A DNA stretch of 33,124 bases from Legionellales bacterium (GCA_023266435.1 JAHFQF010000003.1:1-33124); one strand, 5' to 3'; positions 8,016 to 16,848 are shown, numbered from the stretch's first letter. Numbers and translations are program-made. The notes: a model not told the origin generated them from the letters alone.

Positions 8016-8180
8016 ATGGCTAAGTCCAAAGACAATGTTAATATCATCATGCGCTCATCTGAGTCACCGTTTTTCTATACTACGTCTAAAAACAAACGTA
8101 ATAAAGAAAAGCTCGCTTTGAAGCGTTATGATCCCGTTGTGCGTAAGCACGTACTCTTCCAAGAAGAGAAAATGAAATAA
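8016..8180 (+). CDS. rpmG: 50S ribosomal protein L33 (bL33), zinc-free type
   Basis: Translating from the ATG at 8016 gives 54 residues, beginning MAKSKDNVNI and ending with a TAA at 8178-8180. FFYTTSKNKRNKEKLALKRY and YDPVVRKHVLFQE match bL33. There is no cysteine, so it is the form that lacks the zinc ribbon. It follows rpmB by 3 bases and is cotranscribed with it; two terminators come right after. Confidence 0.96.
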   Translation: MAKSKDNVNIIMRSSESPFFYTTSKNKRNKEKLALKRYDPVVRKHVLFQEEKMK

Positions 8181-8187
8181 ATAAAAG

Positions 8188-8211
8188 AAAACCGCGTTAA
8201 GCGGTTTTTTT
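8188..8211 (+). terminator. Rho-independent terminator of rpmB-rpmG, first
   Basis: AAAACCGC (8188-8195), loop GTTAA and GCGGTTTT (8201-8208) form an 8-bp stem followed by further Ts. It starts 8 bases after the rpmG stop. Confidence 0.9.
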
Positions 8212-8227
8212 CTGCCCTGATAAAAAG

Positions 8228-8251
8228 AAAACCGCATTCAGCGGTTTTTTT
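8228..8251 (+). terminator. Rho-independent terminator of rpmB-rpmG, second (duplicate)
   Basis: AAAACCGC (8228-8235), loop ATTCA and GCGGTTTT (8241-8248) plus Ts repeat the first terminator 40 bases downstream. Stem and flanking bases are nearly identical and only the loop differs, so this looks like a local tandem duplication. Confidence 0.88.
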
Positions 8252-8399
8252 GTACTCGTGGCTACACTCTCCAAACTCATTTGCTAGACTCAGCGTTGAG
8301 AGCCATACGCAAAACCGTACAGTAGTACTTGAGGATATTGCGAGCTGGCGGAAACAACACTGTATAAAAGAAAATGAGGAAAAATATGTAGTAGAAAGC

Positions 8400-8429
8400 A
8401 AAAGACCACGCTTTACAACGTGATCTTTT
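8400..8429 (-). terminator. Probable terminator of the desaturase gene
   Basis: On the minus strand AAAAGATCACG and CGTGGTCTTTT pair over 11 positions with one U-G pair and an 8-base loop, 6 bases past the desaturase stop. The T tract is short. The stretch 8252-8399 between the two converging operons shows no credible gene. Confidence 0.55.
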
Positions 8430-8434
8430 CAAGC

Positions 8435-9604
8435 TTATCGGGCTGATTTTAAACGATAGCCTTGAATGTACTGTGCAAACTCTTTCAAAGAAGCGATACC
8501 TGTGCTTTCAGCTTCTTTGCACCAATGTTGAAAAGCTTCAATGAGCTCTTGCTGACTGGCATAAGTCTTTTCCCAAATGGCTTGTAGCTTGTGTTTTAAT
8601 TGCACCACTTGATCTAATTTTTGACAATCGTTGGCCATGTGCTGCCAATCTGGTAATAATTCCGTAGATTTGACTAACGGCTTACGGCGGCGATGCAGTT
8701 GCTTGGCCAACGCGTCTTTGCCATTTTGCTTGAGATGTGCAATCTCCGCTTTTAACGTAGGCGCCAATACGGATTTAGTATACGTAGCCATGACCTGGAA
8801 ACGGTTGTAAATCAAATCCTGCAATGTCTGCCCTGTAATAACTGAGCCTTGCAGTGCGCTTAATTCAATGGGCGGTACTTTTCTTGCTTTGGCCAAACCA
8901 AATAGTCCAAACAGGCGAATATAGAGCCAGCCAATATCAAACTCCCAAGGGCGTACTGAAAACTTTGCAGAGGTAGGATAAGCATGGTGATTATTATGTA
9001 GCTCTTCCCCACCAATCCAGAAAGCGATCGGGGTAATGTTGGTCGCAGCATCTGGCGTCTCAAAATTACGGTACCCAAGAAAGTGACCAATGCCATTGAT
9101 TACACCCGCTGCATGAATAGGGATCCACATCATTTGGATGGCACTGATCGTCAAACCAAGGGGACCAAAACAGATCACATTGATTAAGAACATGGAATAA
9201 ATACCCCAAGCGGAGTGCGGCGAATACAGATTACGTTCAATCCAATCATCAGGAGTCCCCAAGCCATATCGGTCTAAGGTTTCTTGATTTTTTGCTTCGG
9301 AGCGGTAAAGCTCTGAGCCTTCCAACAGCACTTTCTTCAGCCCTAATACTTGTGGACTGTGTGGATCGTCCACGGTCTCACATTTGGCGTGATGCTTACG
9401 ATGAATGGCAACCCAGTCTTTAGTGACCATACCTGTTGTCATCCACAGCCAAAAACGGCAGAAATGACTTAGGATAGGGTGCATAGATAAAGAACGATGA
9501 CTTTGACTACGGTGCAAGTACAAGGTTACCGCCATGATCGTAAGCTGGCAGTACACTACAGTAACGACCACATATCCCCACCACGGAAGAGAAAACATTC
9601 CCAT
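8435..9604 (-). CDS. Membrane fatty acid desaturase (acyl-CoA / delta-9 type)
   Basis: A 389-residue di-iron membrane desaturase that introduces a double bond into acyl chains, tuning membrane fluidity. The three histidine boxes are HRSQSH (about 31-36), HRKHH (68-72) and HNNHH (203-207). Hydrophobic segments lie near 10-30, 45-60 and 135-170. The C-terminal part after about residue 255 is long, hydrophilic and helical, beyond the catalytic core. The ATG at 9604 is chosen because GGAG lies 10 bases upstream; a TTG at 9613 would be too close to it. It has its own promoter and hairpin leader, and so is probably not part of the neighbouring pil-hem operon. Substrate (acyl-CoA, ACP or phospholipid) cannot be read from the sequence. 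Confidence 0.92.
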   Translation of the reverse strand: MGMFSLPWWGYVVVTVVYCQLTIMAVTLYLHRSQSHRSLSMHPILSHFCRFWLWMTTGMVTKDWVAIHRKHHAKCETVDDPHSPQVLGLKKVLLEGSELYRSEAKNQETLDRYGLGTPDDWIERNLYSPHSAWGIYSMFLINVICFGPLGLTISAIQMMWIPIHAAGVINGIGHFLGYRNFETPDAATNITPIAFWIGGEELHNNHHAYPTSAKFSVRPWEFDIGWLYIRLFGLFGLAKARKVPPIELSALQGSVITGQTLQDLIYNRFQVMATYTKSVLAPTLKAEIAHLKQNGKDALAKQLHRRRKPLVKSTELLPDWQHMANDCQKLDQVVQLKHKLQAIWEKTYASQQELIEAFQHWCKEAESTGIASLKEFAQYIQGYRLKSAR

Positions 9605-9637
9605 TCTATTCAATCTCCACTACAAAACTTAGGTTGC

Positions 9638-9652
9638 GCCTGCTGTTCAGGC
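9638..9652 (-). promoter_or_regulatory. Hairpin in the desaturase leader
   Basis: GCCTG (9638-9642), a 5-base loop and CAGGC (9648-9652) form a small stem in the predicted 5' leader of the desaturase mRNA. Read on the plus strand it is followed by AATTTTTA, so it could instead terminate antisense transcription. Confidence 0.3.
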
Positions 9653-9678
9653 AATTTTTAGGTTAGCCAAATGATGTT

Positions 9679-9707
9679 AGTATACCTGAAATCCTGCTAA
9701 ATCACCA
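9679..9707 (-). promoter_or_regulatory. Putative promoter of the desaturase gene
   Basis: On the minus strand TGGTGA (9707-9702) is followed after 17 bases by TATACT (9684-9679). The -10 is good and the -35 weak. It predicts a leader of about 65-70 bases. The remaining gap, 9708-9823, shows no gene. Confidence 0.45.
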
Positions 9708-9823
9708 GATTAGGGGACCACAACCCGAGGATTTACACGTAAAAATTTGTACTCGAGTAGAGGCCCGTCAGGAGAAAGTGCGTCTCAGAAAGGGCATTGC
9801 TCGCAAAAACGCCAACTGAAGAA

Positions 9824-10078
9824 TTAAGACTTTAGGGACTGAATGCGCTGTGCTTTCTCAAGTAAGGCTGCAGGCGTCTCTGGGCAGCTTGTGTCTACTA
9901 AGATGCAGGCTACAGGACATACTAACTGGCATTGCGGTGTTTCGTAATGTCCCACACATTCCGTACAGAGAGTCGGATCAATCTCATAAATAGACTCCCC
10001 CTGGTAAATGGCGGTATTAGGACAAACCGGCTCACACACATCACAATTAATACACTCATCTGTAATTTTAAGTGTCAT
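9824..10078 (-). CDS. yfhL: YfhL-type 2[4Fe-4S] ferredoxin
   Basis: An 84-residue ferredoxin of the YfhL/Allochromatium type. The first cluster motif is C9-x2-C12-x2-C15-x3-C19-P. The second is C38-x2-C41-x8-C50-x3-C54-P, and the eight-residue insertion (VGHYETPQ) is characteristic of this subgroup. The start at 10078 (MTLKITDEC) fits E. coli YfhL better than a longer form from 10108, and it overlaps the end of coaD by 11 bp. Adjacency to coaD is widespread in gammaproteobacteria. The electron-transfer partner is not known from this sequence. Confidence 0.92.
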   Translation of the reverse strand: MTLKITDECINCDVCEPVCPNTAIYQGESIYEIDPTLCTECVGHYETPQCQLVCPVACILVDTSCPETPAALLEKAQRIQSLKS

Positions 10079-10574
10079 GCGAACCACGCTTGCTTTGAAA
10101 CTTCGCAATCAATGCTGCTTTCACGCGCTTATCAACAAAAGAAGAAACATCCCCGCCTAACTCTGCCACCTCTTTGACTAAAGAAGAGGATATAAAAGAG
10201 AATTGCTCTCCCGGTGTGAGAAATAAGGTTTCTATTTCTTCGGCAAGCCTACGGTTCATATTGGCTAATTGAAACTCATACTCAAAATCCGACACTGCAC
10301 GCAAGCCACGAATCATGGCAATCGCGCCTCGCTGTTTTGCAAACGTTGCCAGCAGTCCATCAAATCCAGTCACCTCAACATTTGGCAGATGGCCCAACAC
10401 GCTTTGACACAACTGTACCCGCTCTTCTAATGAAAAACAGGGCTGTTTACGTACATTGCTAGCAATCGCCAAAACAATGCGATCAAACAACCGACTTGCT
10501 CGCTCTACCAAATCTTGATGACCATTTGTAATGGGGTCAAAGGTGCCTGGGAAAATTGCAATTCGTTGAACCAA
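10068..10574 (-). CDS. coaD: Phosphopantetheine adenylyltransferase
   Basis: A 168-residue nucleotidyltransferase that makes dephospho-CoA from 4'-phosphopantetheine and ATP, the penultimate CoA step. Motifs are FPGTFDPITNGH near the start (the T/HxGH ATP-binding signature), IRGLRAVSDFEYE and ISSSLVKEVA near the C-terminus. Translation seems to begin at a TTG (10574), with GGAG 7 bases upstream; there is no suitable in-frame ATG before the essential N-terminal strand. It lies 15 bases after hemE, and a CoA gene of an earlier step (coaBC) is elsewhere in this window. Confidence 0.96.
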   Translation of the reverse strand: MVQRIAIFPGTFDPITNGHQDLVERASRLFDRIVLAIASNVRKQPCFSLEERVQLCQSVLGHLPNVEVTGFDGLLATFAKQRGAIAMIRGLRAVSDFEYEFQLANMNRRLAEEIETLFLTPGEQFSFISSSLVKEVAELGGDVSSFVDKRVKAALIAKFQSKRGSHDT

Positions 10575-10589
10575 GAGTTTTCTCCTGCA

Positions 10590-11663
10590 CTAGGCATGAT
10601 ACGCTGGACTGAGACGATGAACCGCATCAATCATAATCTGGACTTTCGCAGGATCAATGTCTGGTAAAATCCCATGTCCCAAGTTAAACACATGCCCATT
10701 GCCATGGCCATATTCAGCCAATACAGCACTGACAGCCGATTCGATCTGTGCAGGAGTGCCGTATAAGACAGCGGGGTCGAGATTACCTTGTAAAGCAATG
10801 TGTGAACCAACTTGTAAACGTGCTTGATGCAGATCGACTGTCCAATCCACTCCCAATGCATCTGCGCCCAAATCAGCTTGTAAAGGCAACCACAAACCAG
10901 CGCCTTTGGTAAAGGCAATGACAGGGGTAGCCTGACACAGGGGATCACTTTTGAGTTCGTCTACGATTGCTTTCAAGTAAGCCCAAGAAAACTGTCTATA
11001 AAAGGCTTGCGAGCTGATAGCACCCCAGGTATCAAATATCATCACGGCTTGCACGCCTGCGTGAATTTGTGCTTTGAGATAAGCTATGGAAGCCTGTGTT
11101 AATTTATCTAATAAAGCATGTAACACTTGAGGCGCAGCATAGGCCAAACGTTTGATCTGGGTAAATTGCTTACTACCGCGGCCCTCAACCAAATAAGAAG
11201 CCACAGTAAATGGGCTACCACAAAATCCAATCAAAGGTACGCTGCCATCAATACCCGTTAAGGTACGGTTGATGGCTTCTAATACATAATCTAAATCACG
11301 TGTTGGATCAATGTGACGTAACTTATCCACTTGAGCTTGTTCGAAAATTGGCTCTGCAAAAACAGGCCCCTCATCTTTTATAAACGCGAGATCGGCACCC
11401 ATGGCATATGGTAAGACTAAAATGTCTGAAAAAATGATAGCCGCATCTAGTTTATAGCGACGCAAAGGCTGTAGAGTGGCCTCTGCAGCCCAGCTAGGCG
11501 TTTGACAAAAATGAATAAAATCGCGGGCTTGTTGACGTATTTGCCGATATTCAGGCAGATACCGACCAGCCTGACGCATCATCCAAACTGGCGTGCGATC
11601 AGTAGGTCGGCACCGTAAAGCGTTAAGGAAACGCTCATTATTTACTTTTTTAATCTCAGCCAT
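10590..11663 (-). CDS. hemE: Uroporphyrinogen decarboxylase
   Basis: A 357-residue cytosolic enzyme that removes four carboxyl groups from uroporphyrinogen III to give coproporphyrinogen III in haem synthesis. PVWMMRQAGRYLPEYR (about 25-40) is the family's substrate-binding signature. IIFSDILVLPYAMGADLAF carries the conserved aspartate, and GFCGSPFTVASYLVEG and FNLGHGILPDIDP are also typical. The length is normal. Its ATG overlaps the end of the damX-like gene by 8 bp, so the two are probably translationally coupled. Confidence 0.97.
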   Translation of the reverse strand: MAEIKKVNNERFLNALRCRPTDRTPVWMMRQAGRYLPEYRQIRQQARDFIHFCQTPSWAAEATLQPLRRYKLDAAIIFSDILVLPYAMGADLAFIKDEGPVFAEPIFEQAQVDKLRHIDPTRDLDYVLEAINRTLTGIDGSVPLIGFCGSPFTVASYLVEGRGSKQFTQIKRLAYAAPQVLHALLDKLTQASIAYLKAQIHAGVQAVMIFDTWGAISSQAFYRQFSWAYLKAIVDELKSDPLCQATPVIAFTKGAGLWLPLQADLGADALGVDWTVDLHQARLQVGSHIALQGNLDPAVLYGTPAQIESAVSAVLAEYGHGNGHVFNLGHGILPDIDPAKVQIMIDAVHRLSPAYHA

Positions 11664-13503
11664 TGTTGGTAGATTTCACCTTGCTTGTTGTTGCCATTTC
11701 TTGCTTGACTTGGCTTAAATTACGAATAAAAGGATTTAATTTGCGAATTTCCGGAGGTAATGTCTCAAGCGCTTGCTGTGCTTCTGCGCGAGTGGCATAT
11801 GTGCCTGTCACAAACACAAATTTCTGACTACTACCCTGGCCGCGCCGGTAATATCCACCATCCTTTGCTACCGTTGGCTGACTCATCATATTCTTGGCGG
11901 TTCTTTCTTGGCCAGCGGAAAGGATTTGTATAGTATAATGACTTCCTTTCTGAGTCAATAAACGTTGCTCAAAACCAGAAAGTGATTGTTTTTTAGAGAC
12001 TGCTTTCGTTGTCGTAGGCTTAGCCTGTGCTTTTTTAGCACCACTTGCGTTAGTAGAGGCAACCGTTGTGGATTTTGGCGCAGGTTTGGTAGCCGTGCTT
12101 GCTGTCACAGTGTTGTCTGTTGGCAAGGCATTGATTGTACCAGCCAAGGGCGCTGCAGAGGTCTCTGAGGTAGCAATGGCGAGTTCTTCTGCGGGCAACG
12201 TTGCAGCCATGTCTGTAGGCGGAGTGGCATCTGTTGCAAATGCTGCTGTAGCAGCGGGGGCTGGGCCTGCTGCAGGTATGCTCGCAGTCGTGGCCGTATT
12301 AGGCATTGTTGGATTGGATCGCGCTTCTGACGCAGGCACGGGGATGCTATTAGTCGCAGGAGCGGCTGTACCAGGTGCTGTGGTGGTGTTGGTCATGCTC
12401 TCTGATGTTTGATTCAACATGGCTGCTGTGTTGCCCTCAGTGCCATTGAATTCAGCTGAGGAAGTGCTACCATCCAGGCCTTGTTTGTCTTTCAAGCTAG
12501 CCAAAGCTTTCTCTAAGTTTTCGGCTAAAGGATCGGCCTGCGCTTCTGTAGACGTACTCGGTGTTGTTGCAAATTGCTCTGTCTGCGCAAAGCCTTGTGT
12601 CTTTGCTTGCGTGGGCAAGAGCTGCTCTAAGGTATTCTGTGAGTTCGGTGAATCAACCTGGAATATTCCATACAGGCCAAAAAATGCAATTGCGCCCACG
12701 GCCAGCCAAAGATACTTGCTCTTATTGGTGGTGTTAATGTCTTTCAAGGTATTGCCTCCTGTTGCATGATGAGAGCGTAGCATGGGTAATAAAGCGTCCA
12801 TGATCTTCTGAGGACTTCCATTTGCCAAAGCCACGATTTGTTTTTTTGATTTTTGACTGAAATGCTGTGTTTCTATGCCCTGATGATGCAAGACATGGTC
12901 CAGAAATTTTAAGGACTCTTCTGGAGTCATCGGCTCTAATTTTAAACGATGTAGTTTTTTGCTTTCTAGATTAGGAACTTGAGCCAACAATTTCGATCCA
13001 AACCCTAGCTCTCCTGCTAGTACCAAATGTAAGTGCTGTAACGGATCGTTAGATTGGCATGCCAAATCAACCAAGGCATGCCAATGCGCTGCGGTTAACA
13101 GATGTGCGTTATCGATCAACAAGACCCACGCTCGCTGCCCACTGAACATCCCGTCTGCACTAGAAAATGCCTGAGAGGACTCTGAATTACCAGACCAACT
13201 TAGTCCAAAGGCATCCGCTACTTCGTGCATCAAAGAGGCTAAAGAATCAATTTGGGCGGCGTCTAAAACACGACACAGTAACTGAGGCGAGCTCGCTGAG
13301 TCCAGTTGCTTGAGGAAAGTTGTTTTGCCCATGCCTGGGTTGCTTTCGATGCAAATGATATCGTTGGTAAATTGAGCTAATTGGCCAATCAAACTCATGT
13401 GCCGCTGCCATTGCTCTAGCCGGTACGGAGGAACAGCCAGCTTATCTTCATCGAACCAATCCATATGAAACGAAGTTCCTAATGCACGCTGTAAGGCATT
13501 CAA
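11656..13503 (-). CDS. damX: DamX-like cell-division protein (AAA ATPase, TM segment, SPOR domain)
   Basis: A 615-residue protein. An N-terminal ExeA/GspA-like AAA domain has Walker A SNPGMGKTT (about 54-62) and Walker B VLLIDNAH (127-134). A single membrane segment lies at 264-281, then a long low-complexity Ala/Thr/Pro-rich linker (about 310-510) and a C-terminal SPOR domain (about 520-598) that binds denuded peptidoglycan at the septum. This is the DamX architecture, so it probably sits in the inner membrane at division sites. Translation seems to begin at TTG 13503, with GGA about 7 bases before it; the first ATG (13464) has no ribosome binding site. It follows aroK by 34 bases, where aroB would be expected. 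Confidence 0.88.
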   Translation of the reverse strand: MNALQRALGTSFHMDWFDEDKLAVPPYRLEQWQRHMSLIGQLAQFTNDIICIESNPGMGKTTFLKQLDSASSPQLLCRVLDAAQIDSLASLMHEVADAFGLSWSGNSESSQAFSSADGMFSGQRAWVLLIDNAHLLTAAHWHALVDLACQSNDPLQHLHLVLAGELGFGSKLLAQVPNLESKKLHRLKLEPMTPEESLKFLDHVLHHQGIETQHFSQKSKKQIVALANGSPQKIMDALLPMLRSHHATGGNTLKDINTTNKSKYLWLAVGAIAFFGLYGIFQVDSPNSQNTLEQLLPTQAKTQGFAQTEQFATTPSTSTEAQADPLAENLEKALASLKDKQGLDGSTSSAEFNGTEGNTAAMLNQTSESMTNTTTAPGTAAPATNSIPVPASEARSNPTMPNTATTASIPAAGPAPAATAAFATDATPPTDMAATLPAEELAIATSETSAAPLAGTINALPTDNTVTASTATKPAPKSTTVASTNASGAKKAQAKPTTTKAVSKKQSLSGFEQRLLTQKGSHYTIQILSAGQERTAKNMMSQPTVAKDGGYYRRGQGSSQKFVFVTGTYATRAEAQQALETLPPEIRKLNPFIRNLSQVKQEMATTSKVKSTNNG

Positions 13504-13537
13504 TTGATATCCAGGAACCGTGTAATTTGAGCGGTTA

Positions 13538-14071
13538 CTAGAGATGTTCTTTTTCTAAGCAATCGATAATTTCTTGGGCGACGCTGCGTACGGTACGGCT
13601 GTCCGTCATCACAACATAGTCAGCAATTTCTTCATACAGTGCTTCACGTTCTTTCATCAAGGTTTGAAGCGTGACTTCCTGCTCTGCCATTTTTCCTTGC
13701 AACATAGGCCGACGTTTGTCGCGACCCGTGCGCTTTAATTGCTGATCAATAGAAGCGCTGAGATACACCACGGTACCTCTAGAAGAGAGGTTGTTACGAT
13801 TTTCAGCAGCAAGCACAATGCCACCTCCAGTTGCCAACACTAAGCCTGTCATTTTAGTGAGCTCATCTAAGACTTTGATCTCTCTCTGACGAAAGCCTTC
13901 TTCGCCTTCTACATCAAAAATCCAGGCAATGTCTGCCCCGGCTCGTTCTTCAATGACTTGATCCGTGTCAAGAAACTCTAGCTTCAGCAATTGCGCCAGA
14001 TGTTTTCCAATCGTGCTTTTGCCAGCCCCCATGGGGCCAATTAAAAAAATACTTCTTTGACTAAATAGCAT
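13538..14071 (-). CDS. aroK: Shikimate kinase
   Basis: A 177-residue P-loop kinase that phosphorylates shikimate at the 3-OH in aromatic amino acid synthesis. Walker A is GPMGAGKST (12-20). The shikimate-binding DTD is at 35-37, GGG at 82-84, and the lid/adenine region RDKRRPML includes Arg117. It follows pilQ after 115 bases with no obvious terminator, the usual pilQ-aroK arrangement. The next gene in most relatives, aroB (3-dehydroquinate synthase), is missing. No strong Shine-Dalgarno sequence precedes the ATG. Confidence 0.96.
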   Translation of the reverse strand: MLFSQRSIFLIGPMGAGKSTIGKHLAQLLKLEFLDTDQVIEERAGADIAWIFDVEGEEGFRQREIKVLDELTKMTGLVLATGGGIVLAAENRNNLSSRGTVVYLSASIDQQLKRTGRDKRRPMLQGKMAEQEVTLQTLMKEREALYEEIADYVVMTDSRTVRSVAQEIIDCLEKEHL

Positions 14072-14186
14072 AGCAAGTTATTGTTCTTAATGTTATCAAT
14101 GGGTAGTTTAGAAACAGACTTCGCTAGAAAGGATGCCTTGTTAATTGTCTTTGGTCAAGTGATTTAAAATTATTTAAAAAACTAAC

Positions 14187-16286
14187 TCACTGGCTGTTAA
14201 GCTCTCCCACTATAATTTTGGGGGTGACAAAGATCAATAGTTCAGTACGGTGATCTTGAACTACTTTATTTTTAAATAAATTACCTATGATGGGCAATTG
14301 ACTCAATCCTGGTACCTGATGTCGGATAGAAGACTTGTCTTCTTTGTAAACGCCCCCTAGAACGACGGTTTCTCCATTGTTCACAATGACACTGGTTTGA
14401 ATTTCTTTGGTATTAATAGCAGGCGTCGTACCGATTACATCGCCTTTAGAGTCTTGATTCACTTTTAGATCCAACACAATGTGCCCATCTGGTGTAATTT
14501 GAGGCGTCACCTCTAGCCGCAACACTGCCTTCCTAAAGGCAATGGATGCAGCACCAGATGACGTACTTTCCAAATAAGGGATTTCTTCTCCACTTTCAAT
14601 ATAAGCTGTTTTCTGATCCGAGGTAACCAAGCGAGGGCTACCTACGATTTTACTGACCCCCTCGCTTTCCATGGCCCTTAATTCCAAATCCAAAATCGTA
14701 TCCCCGGGCAAACGAGCGATGGTTAAACCAAAACGAGCAATGTCAGAGACATCTCCGATTGAGGCACTGCTTAAGTCTACATTCAAACGCTCGGCAGGTG
14801 TTGATCCAATTGGCTCTATCGTGCCATTCGCTAATCTATTCGAGGCATCGATATTCGCACCTACCCCAATTTGATTTTGACCGTGACGTCGTGTTCTTGC
14901 AGCGCCCCCAAATTTCAACCCCAAGGCTTCATCAAAATTATCACTGGCTTCAACAATGCGTGTTTCAATCAAAACCTGTCTGACTGGTACGTCTAAACGA
15001 TGCACTAATTCACGAATGTCATCCAGGCGTTGTGCCGTGTCTTGTACCAACAGCGTATTGGTGCGCTCATCCACAGATACAGTCCCGCGCTCTGTCATTA
15101 AAGTGGTCGTTTCTGATTTTAAAAGTGCAGCAATATTGCTTGCTTTGGCATAATTAATCTGAATAAACTCGGAGTGTAAAGGCGCTAGCTCTGAGACTTG
15201 TTTTTGTGCCTGCATTTGTTGCTTTTCTTGCTCTGAAATCTCTTGTGCCGGTGCAATCAATAGCACATTACCATGTTGTCTCTTTGCCAATCCTTTACTT
15301 TTTAAGATCAACTCTAAAGCTTGATCCCAAGGTACGTTTGCCAAGCGCAAGGTGACATTGCCCGTCACAGTGTCACTGGCGACAATATTCAGCCCCGTAA
15401 AGTCTGCCATCATTTGCAAAACTGCTCGTACCTCAATGTTTTGGAAATTCAGCGATAATTTTTCTCCAGTAAACGTATCCGCTTCATTTAAACGTTTGGC
15501 TTGCTCTTGTAAGGTTAGTGGTTTAATCTCGAGAATAAATTCTTTGTCTGTTTGATAAGCAATGTGATCGAAGATACCAGTGGCGTTAATCACCATTTCC
15601 ACAGATTTATCAAATCGATTTACCCTTACTGTTTGTATGGGTGTGCCAAAGTCTTTCACATCTAATAGTCGTTCTAACTCAGGTGGCAACGTTGCGCCTG
15701 CAAAGCGCAAATAAATATTTTTACTTTCTTGCTTCACATCAATTTCAGCATACTCGTCACTCAACCCAATTATTAAACGCCCCTCACCTTGAGGGCCCCT
15801 CCTAAAATCCAACGTTTTGATTTGGTAGCCTTCTTTTTTAGACTTACCCGAGGTATCATTAAAAGTGACTGTTTTCACATTGGCGACGGCCGGCTCTTGG
15901 CTTAAAGCAATATATAAATCATTTCCCTCTGTACGGATGTCATAATCACGCAACTCGACCAGATCAATTAACACTCGGGTACGCCCTTGTGCAGATGCAG
16001 TGACTATCCTACGTACAACTCCGTTTTCAAATTGTTGATGACGCGCTGATTTATTAGTTAAATTCATATTGACGCCCAGAAAATCAAAAACCAACTTGGG
16101 CGGAGAATCGATACTAAATGTAGTAGGGATGGCAATTGGAGCATCTGATTTTACATGCAATCTGACTTGATTATTTGGCAAATACTCTAATTGGATATCA
16201 GAAATTTCCACTGCCAGCGCGGATTGGCAACAGAGCATGCTCATGCATAAGCACCAAAAGAGCTGCTGCATTTTATAAAAACTCAT
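14187..16286 (-). CDS. pilQ: Type IV pilus secretin PilQ
   Basis: A 699-residue outer-membrane secretin that forms the gated channel for the type IV pilus and, in some bacteria, DNA uptake. A signal peptide ends near ALA at residues 19-21. Two AMIN-like peptidoglycan-binding regions (about 25-110 and 140-245) are followed by the STN/N0 and N1 domains (about 275-440). The secretin domain (about 500-695) includes VIVNNGETVVLGGVYKED and LSQLPIIGNLFKNKV. The start at 16286 is preferred over the ATG at 16301, because that upstream ATG is part of the GGAGAGG ribosome binding site. It lies 28 bases after pilP. Confidence 0.95.
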   Translation of the reverse strand: MSFYKMQQLFWCLCMSMLCCQSALAVEISDIQLEYLPNNQVRLHVKSDAPIAIPTTFSIDSPPKLVFDFLGVNMNLTNKSARHQQFENGVVRRIVTASAQGRTRVLIDLVELRDYDIRTEGNDLYIALSQEPAVANVKTVTFNDTSGKSKKEGYQIKTLDFRRGPQGEGRLIIGLSDEYAEIDVKQESKNIYLRFAGATLPPELERLLDVKDFGTPIQTVRVNRFDKSVEMVINATGIFDHIAYQTDKEFILEIKPLTLQEQAKRLNEADTFTGEKLSLNFQNIEVRAVLQMMADFTGLNIVASDTVTGNVTLRLANVPWDQALELILKSKGLAKRQHGNVLLIAPAQEISEQEKQQMQAQKQVSELAPLHSEFIQINYAKASNIAALLKSETTTLMTERGTVSVDERTNTLLVQDTAQRLDDIRELVHRLDVPVRQVLIETRIVEASDNFDEALGLKFGGAARTRRHGQNQIGVGANIDASNRLANGTIEPIGSTPAERLNVDLSSASIGDVSDIARFGLTIARLPGDTILDLELRAMESEGVSKIVGSPRLVTSDQKTAYIESGEEIPYLESTSSGAASIAFRKAVLRLEVTPQITPDGHIVLDLKVNQDSKGDVIGTTPAINTKEIQTSVIVNNGETVVLGGVYKEDKSSIRHQVPGLSQLPIIGNLFKNKVVQDHRTELLIFVTPKIIVGELNSQ

Positions 16287-16314
16287 TTTTAACCTCTCCA
16301 TGTCAGATGCTCCT

Positions 16315-16848
16315 TTATTCCGCTATCATTGCCAATGAGGCGTTGACTTCACGCCACCCGCCTCGGCTGTCTGGAATAACTTCTACTAATTGAATTTCTT
16401 TCTCTGTAATCACCTTGATTTCACCATAATTTTGACCCATGTGATCACCGATGGTGACACGGTGTATTAGCCCAGTTTTATCTACAATCAAAGCCCACGT
16501 TTGCGTGCCTTTTTTTAAGATTCCGACCATCCTCAGCGAATCCAAAGGAAACGCCTCTAAAGGCTCTGGGGATCGCGCCAAATCAGGTTTTATACCTGTC
16601 TCGGGCTGTTTAGCTTTATCAACTTCAGTATTTAGTTTGACTTCCATTTCAAATGGACTTCTTTTTTCTGTTTGAGCGTATGTAACACTTTGATAAACAT
16701 GAATATCAGGAATGGGAGGGATAGGTTTTCCTGGTCTTGCCTGTACCTCAGTAATGTATTGCTTCAGTTCCTCATCAGATTGCACTAAGCATCCATTTAA
16801 GCTCAGACAAACAAGCGCGAGAAAAAGGCAGTTTTTTTGCCAATTCAT
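16315..16848 (-). CDS. pilP: Type IV pilus lipoprotein PilP
   Basis: A 177-residue inner-membrane-anchored lipoprotein that links the PilNO complex to the PilQ secretin. The N-terminus is a lipoprotein signal with lipobox LSLNGC and the lipidated Cys near residue 20. The Pro-rich segment after it (RPGKPIPPIPDI) is the usual flexible linker, and the C-terminal beta-rich region has LRMVGILKKGTQTWALI. It overlaps pilO by 4 bp (ATGA) and has a strong GGAGG ribosome binding site. Confidence 0.94.
   Translation of the reverse strand: MNWQKNCLFLALVCLSLNGCLVQSDEELKQYITEVQARPGKPIPPIPDIHVYQSVTYAQTEKRSPFEMEVKLNTEVDKAKQPETGIKPDLARSPEPLEAFPLDSLRMVGILKKGTQTWALIVDKTGLIHRVTIGDHMGQNYGEIKVITEKEIQLVEVIPDSRGGWREVNASLAMIAE

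Noticed and set aside
8126..8401. Minus-strand frame of 91 codons between rpmG and the desaturase gene
   Set aside because: It runs antisense through rpmG and both terminators, and shows no motif or ribosome binding site.
9720..9740. Possible third copy of repeat family A (ACCCGAGGAT)
   Set aside because: Only about 10 bases match the reversed 50-base block, and flanks do not align.
12068..12412. Plus-strand Ala/Val-rich frame opposite the damX linker
   Set aside because: The composition is the reverse complement of the Ala/Thr/Pro linker; no signal or family supports it.
11656..13503. Type II secretion ExeA/GspA instead of DamX
   Set aside because: The AAA domain is shared, but the SPOR domain, single TM and place after aroK fit DamX, and no ExeB/GspB partner is present.
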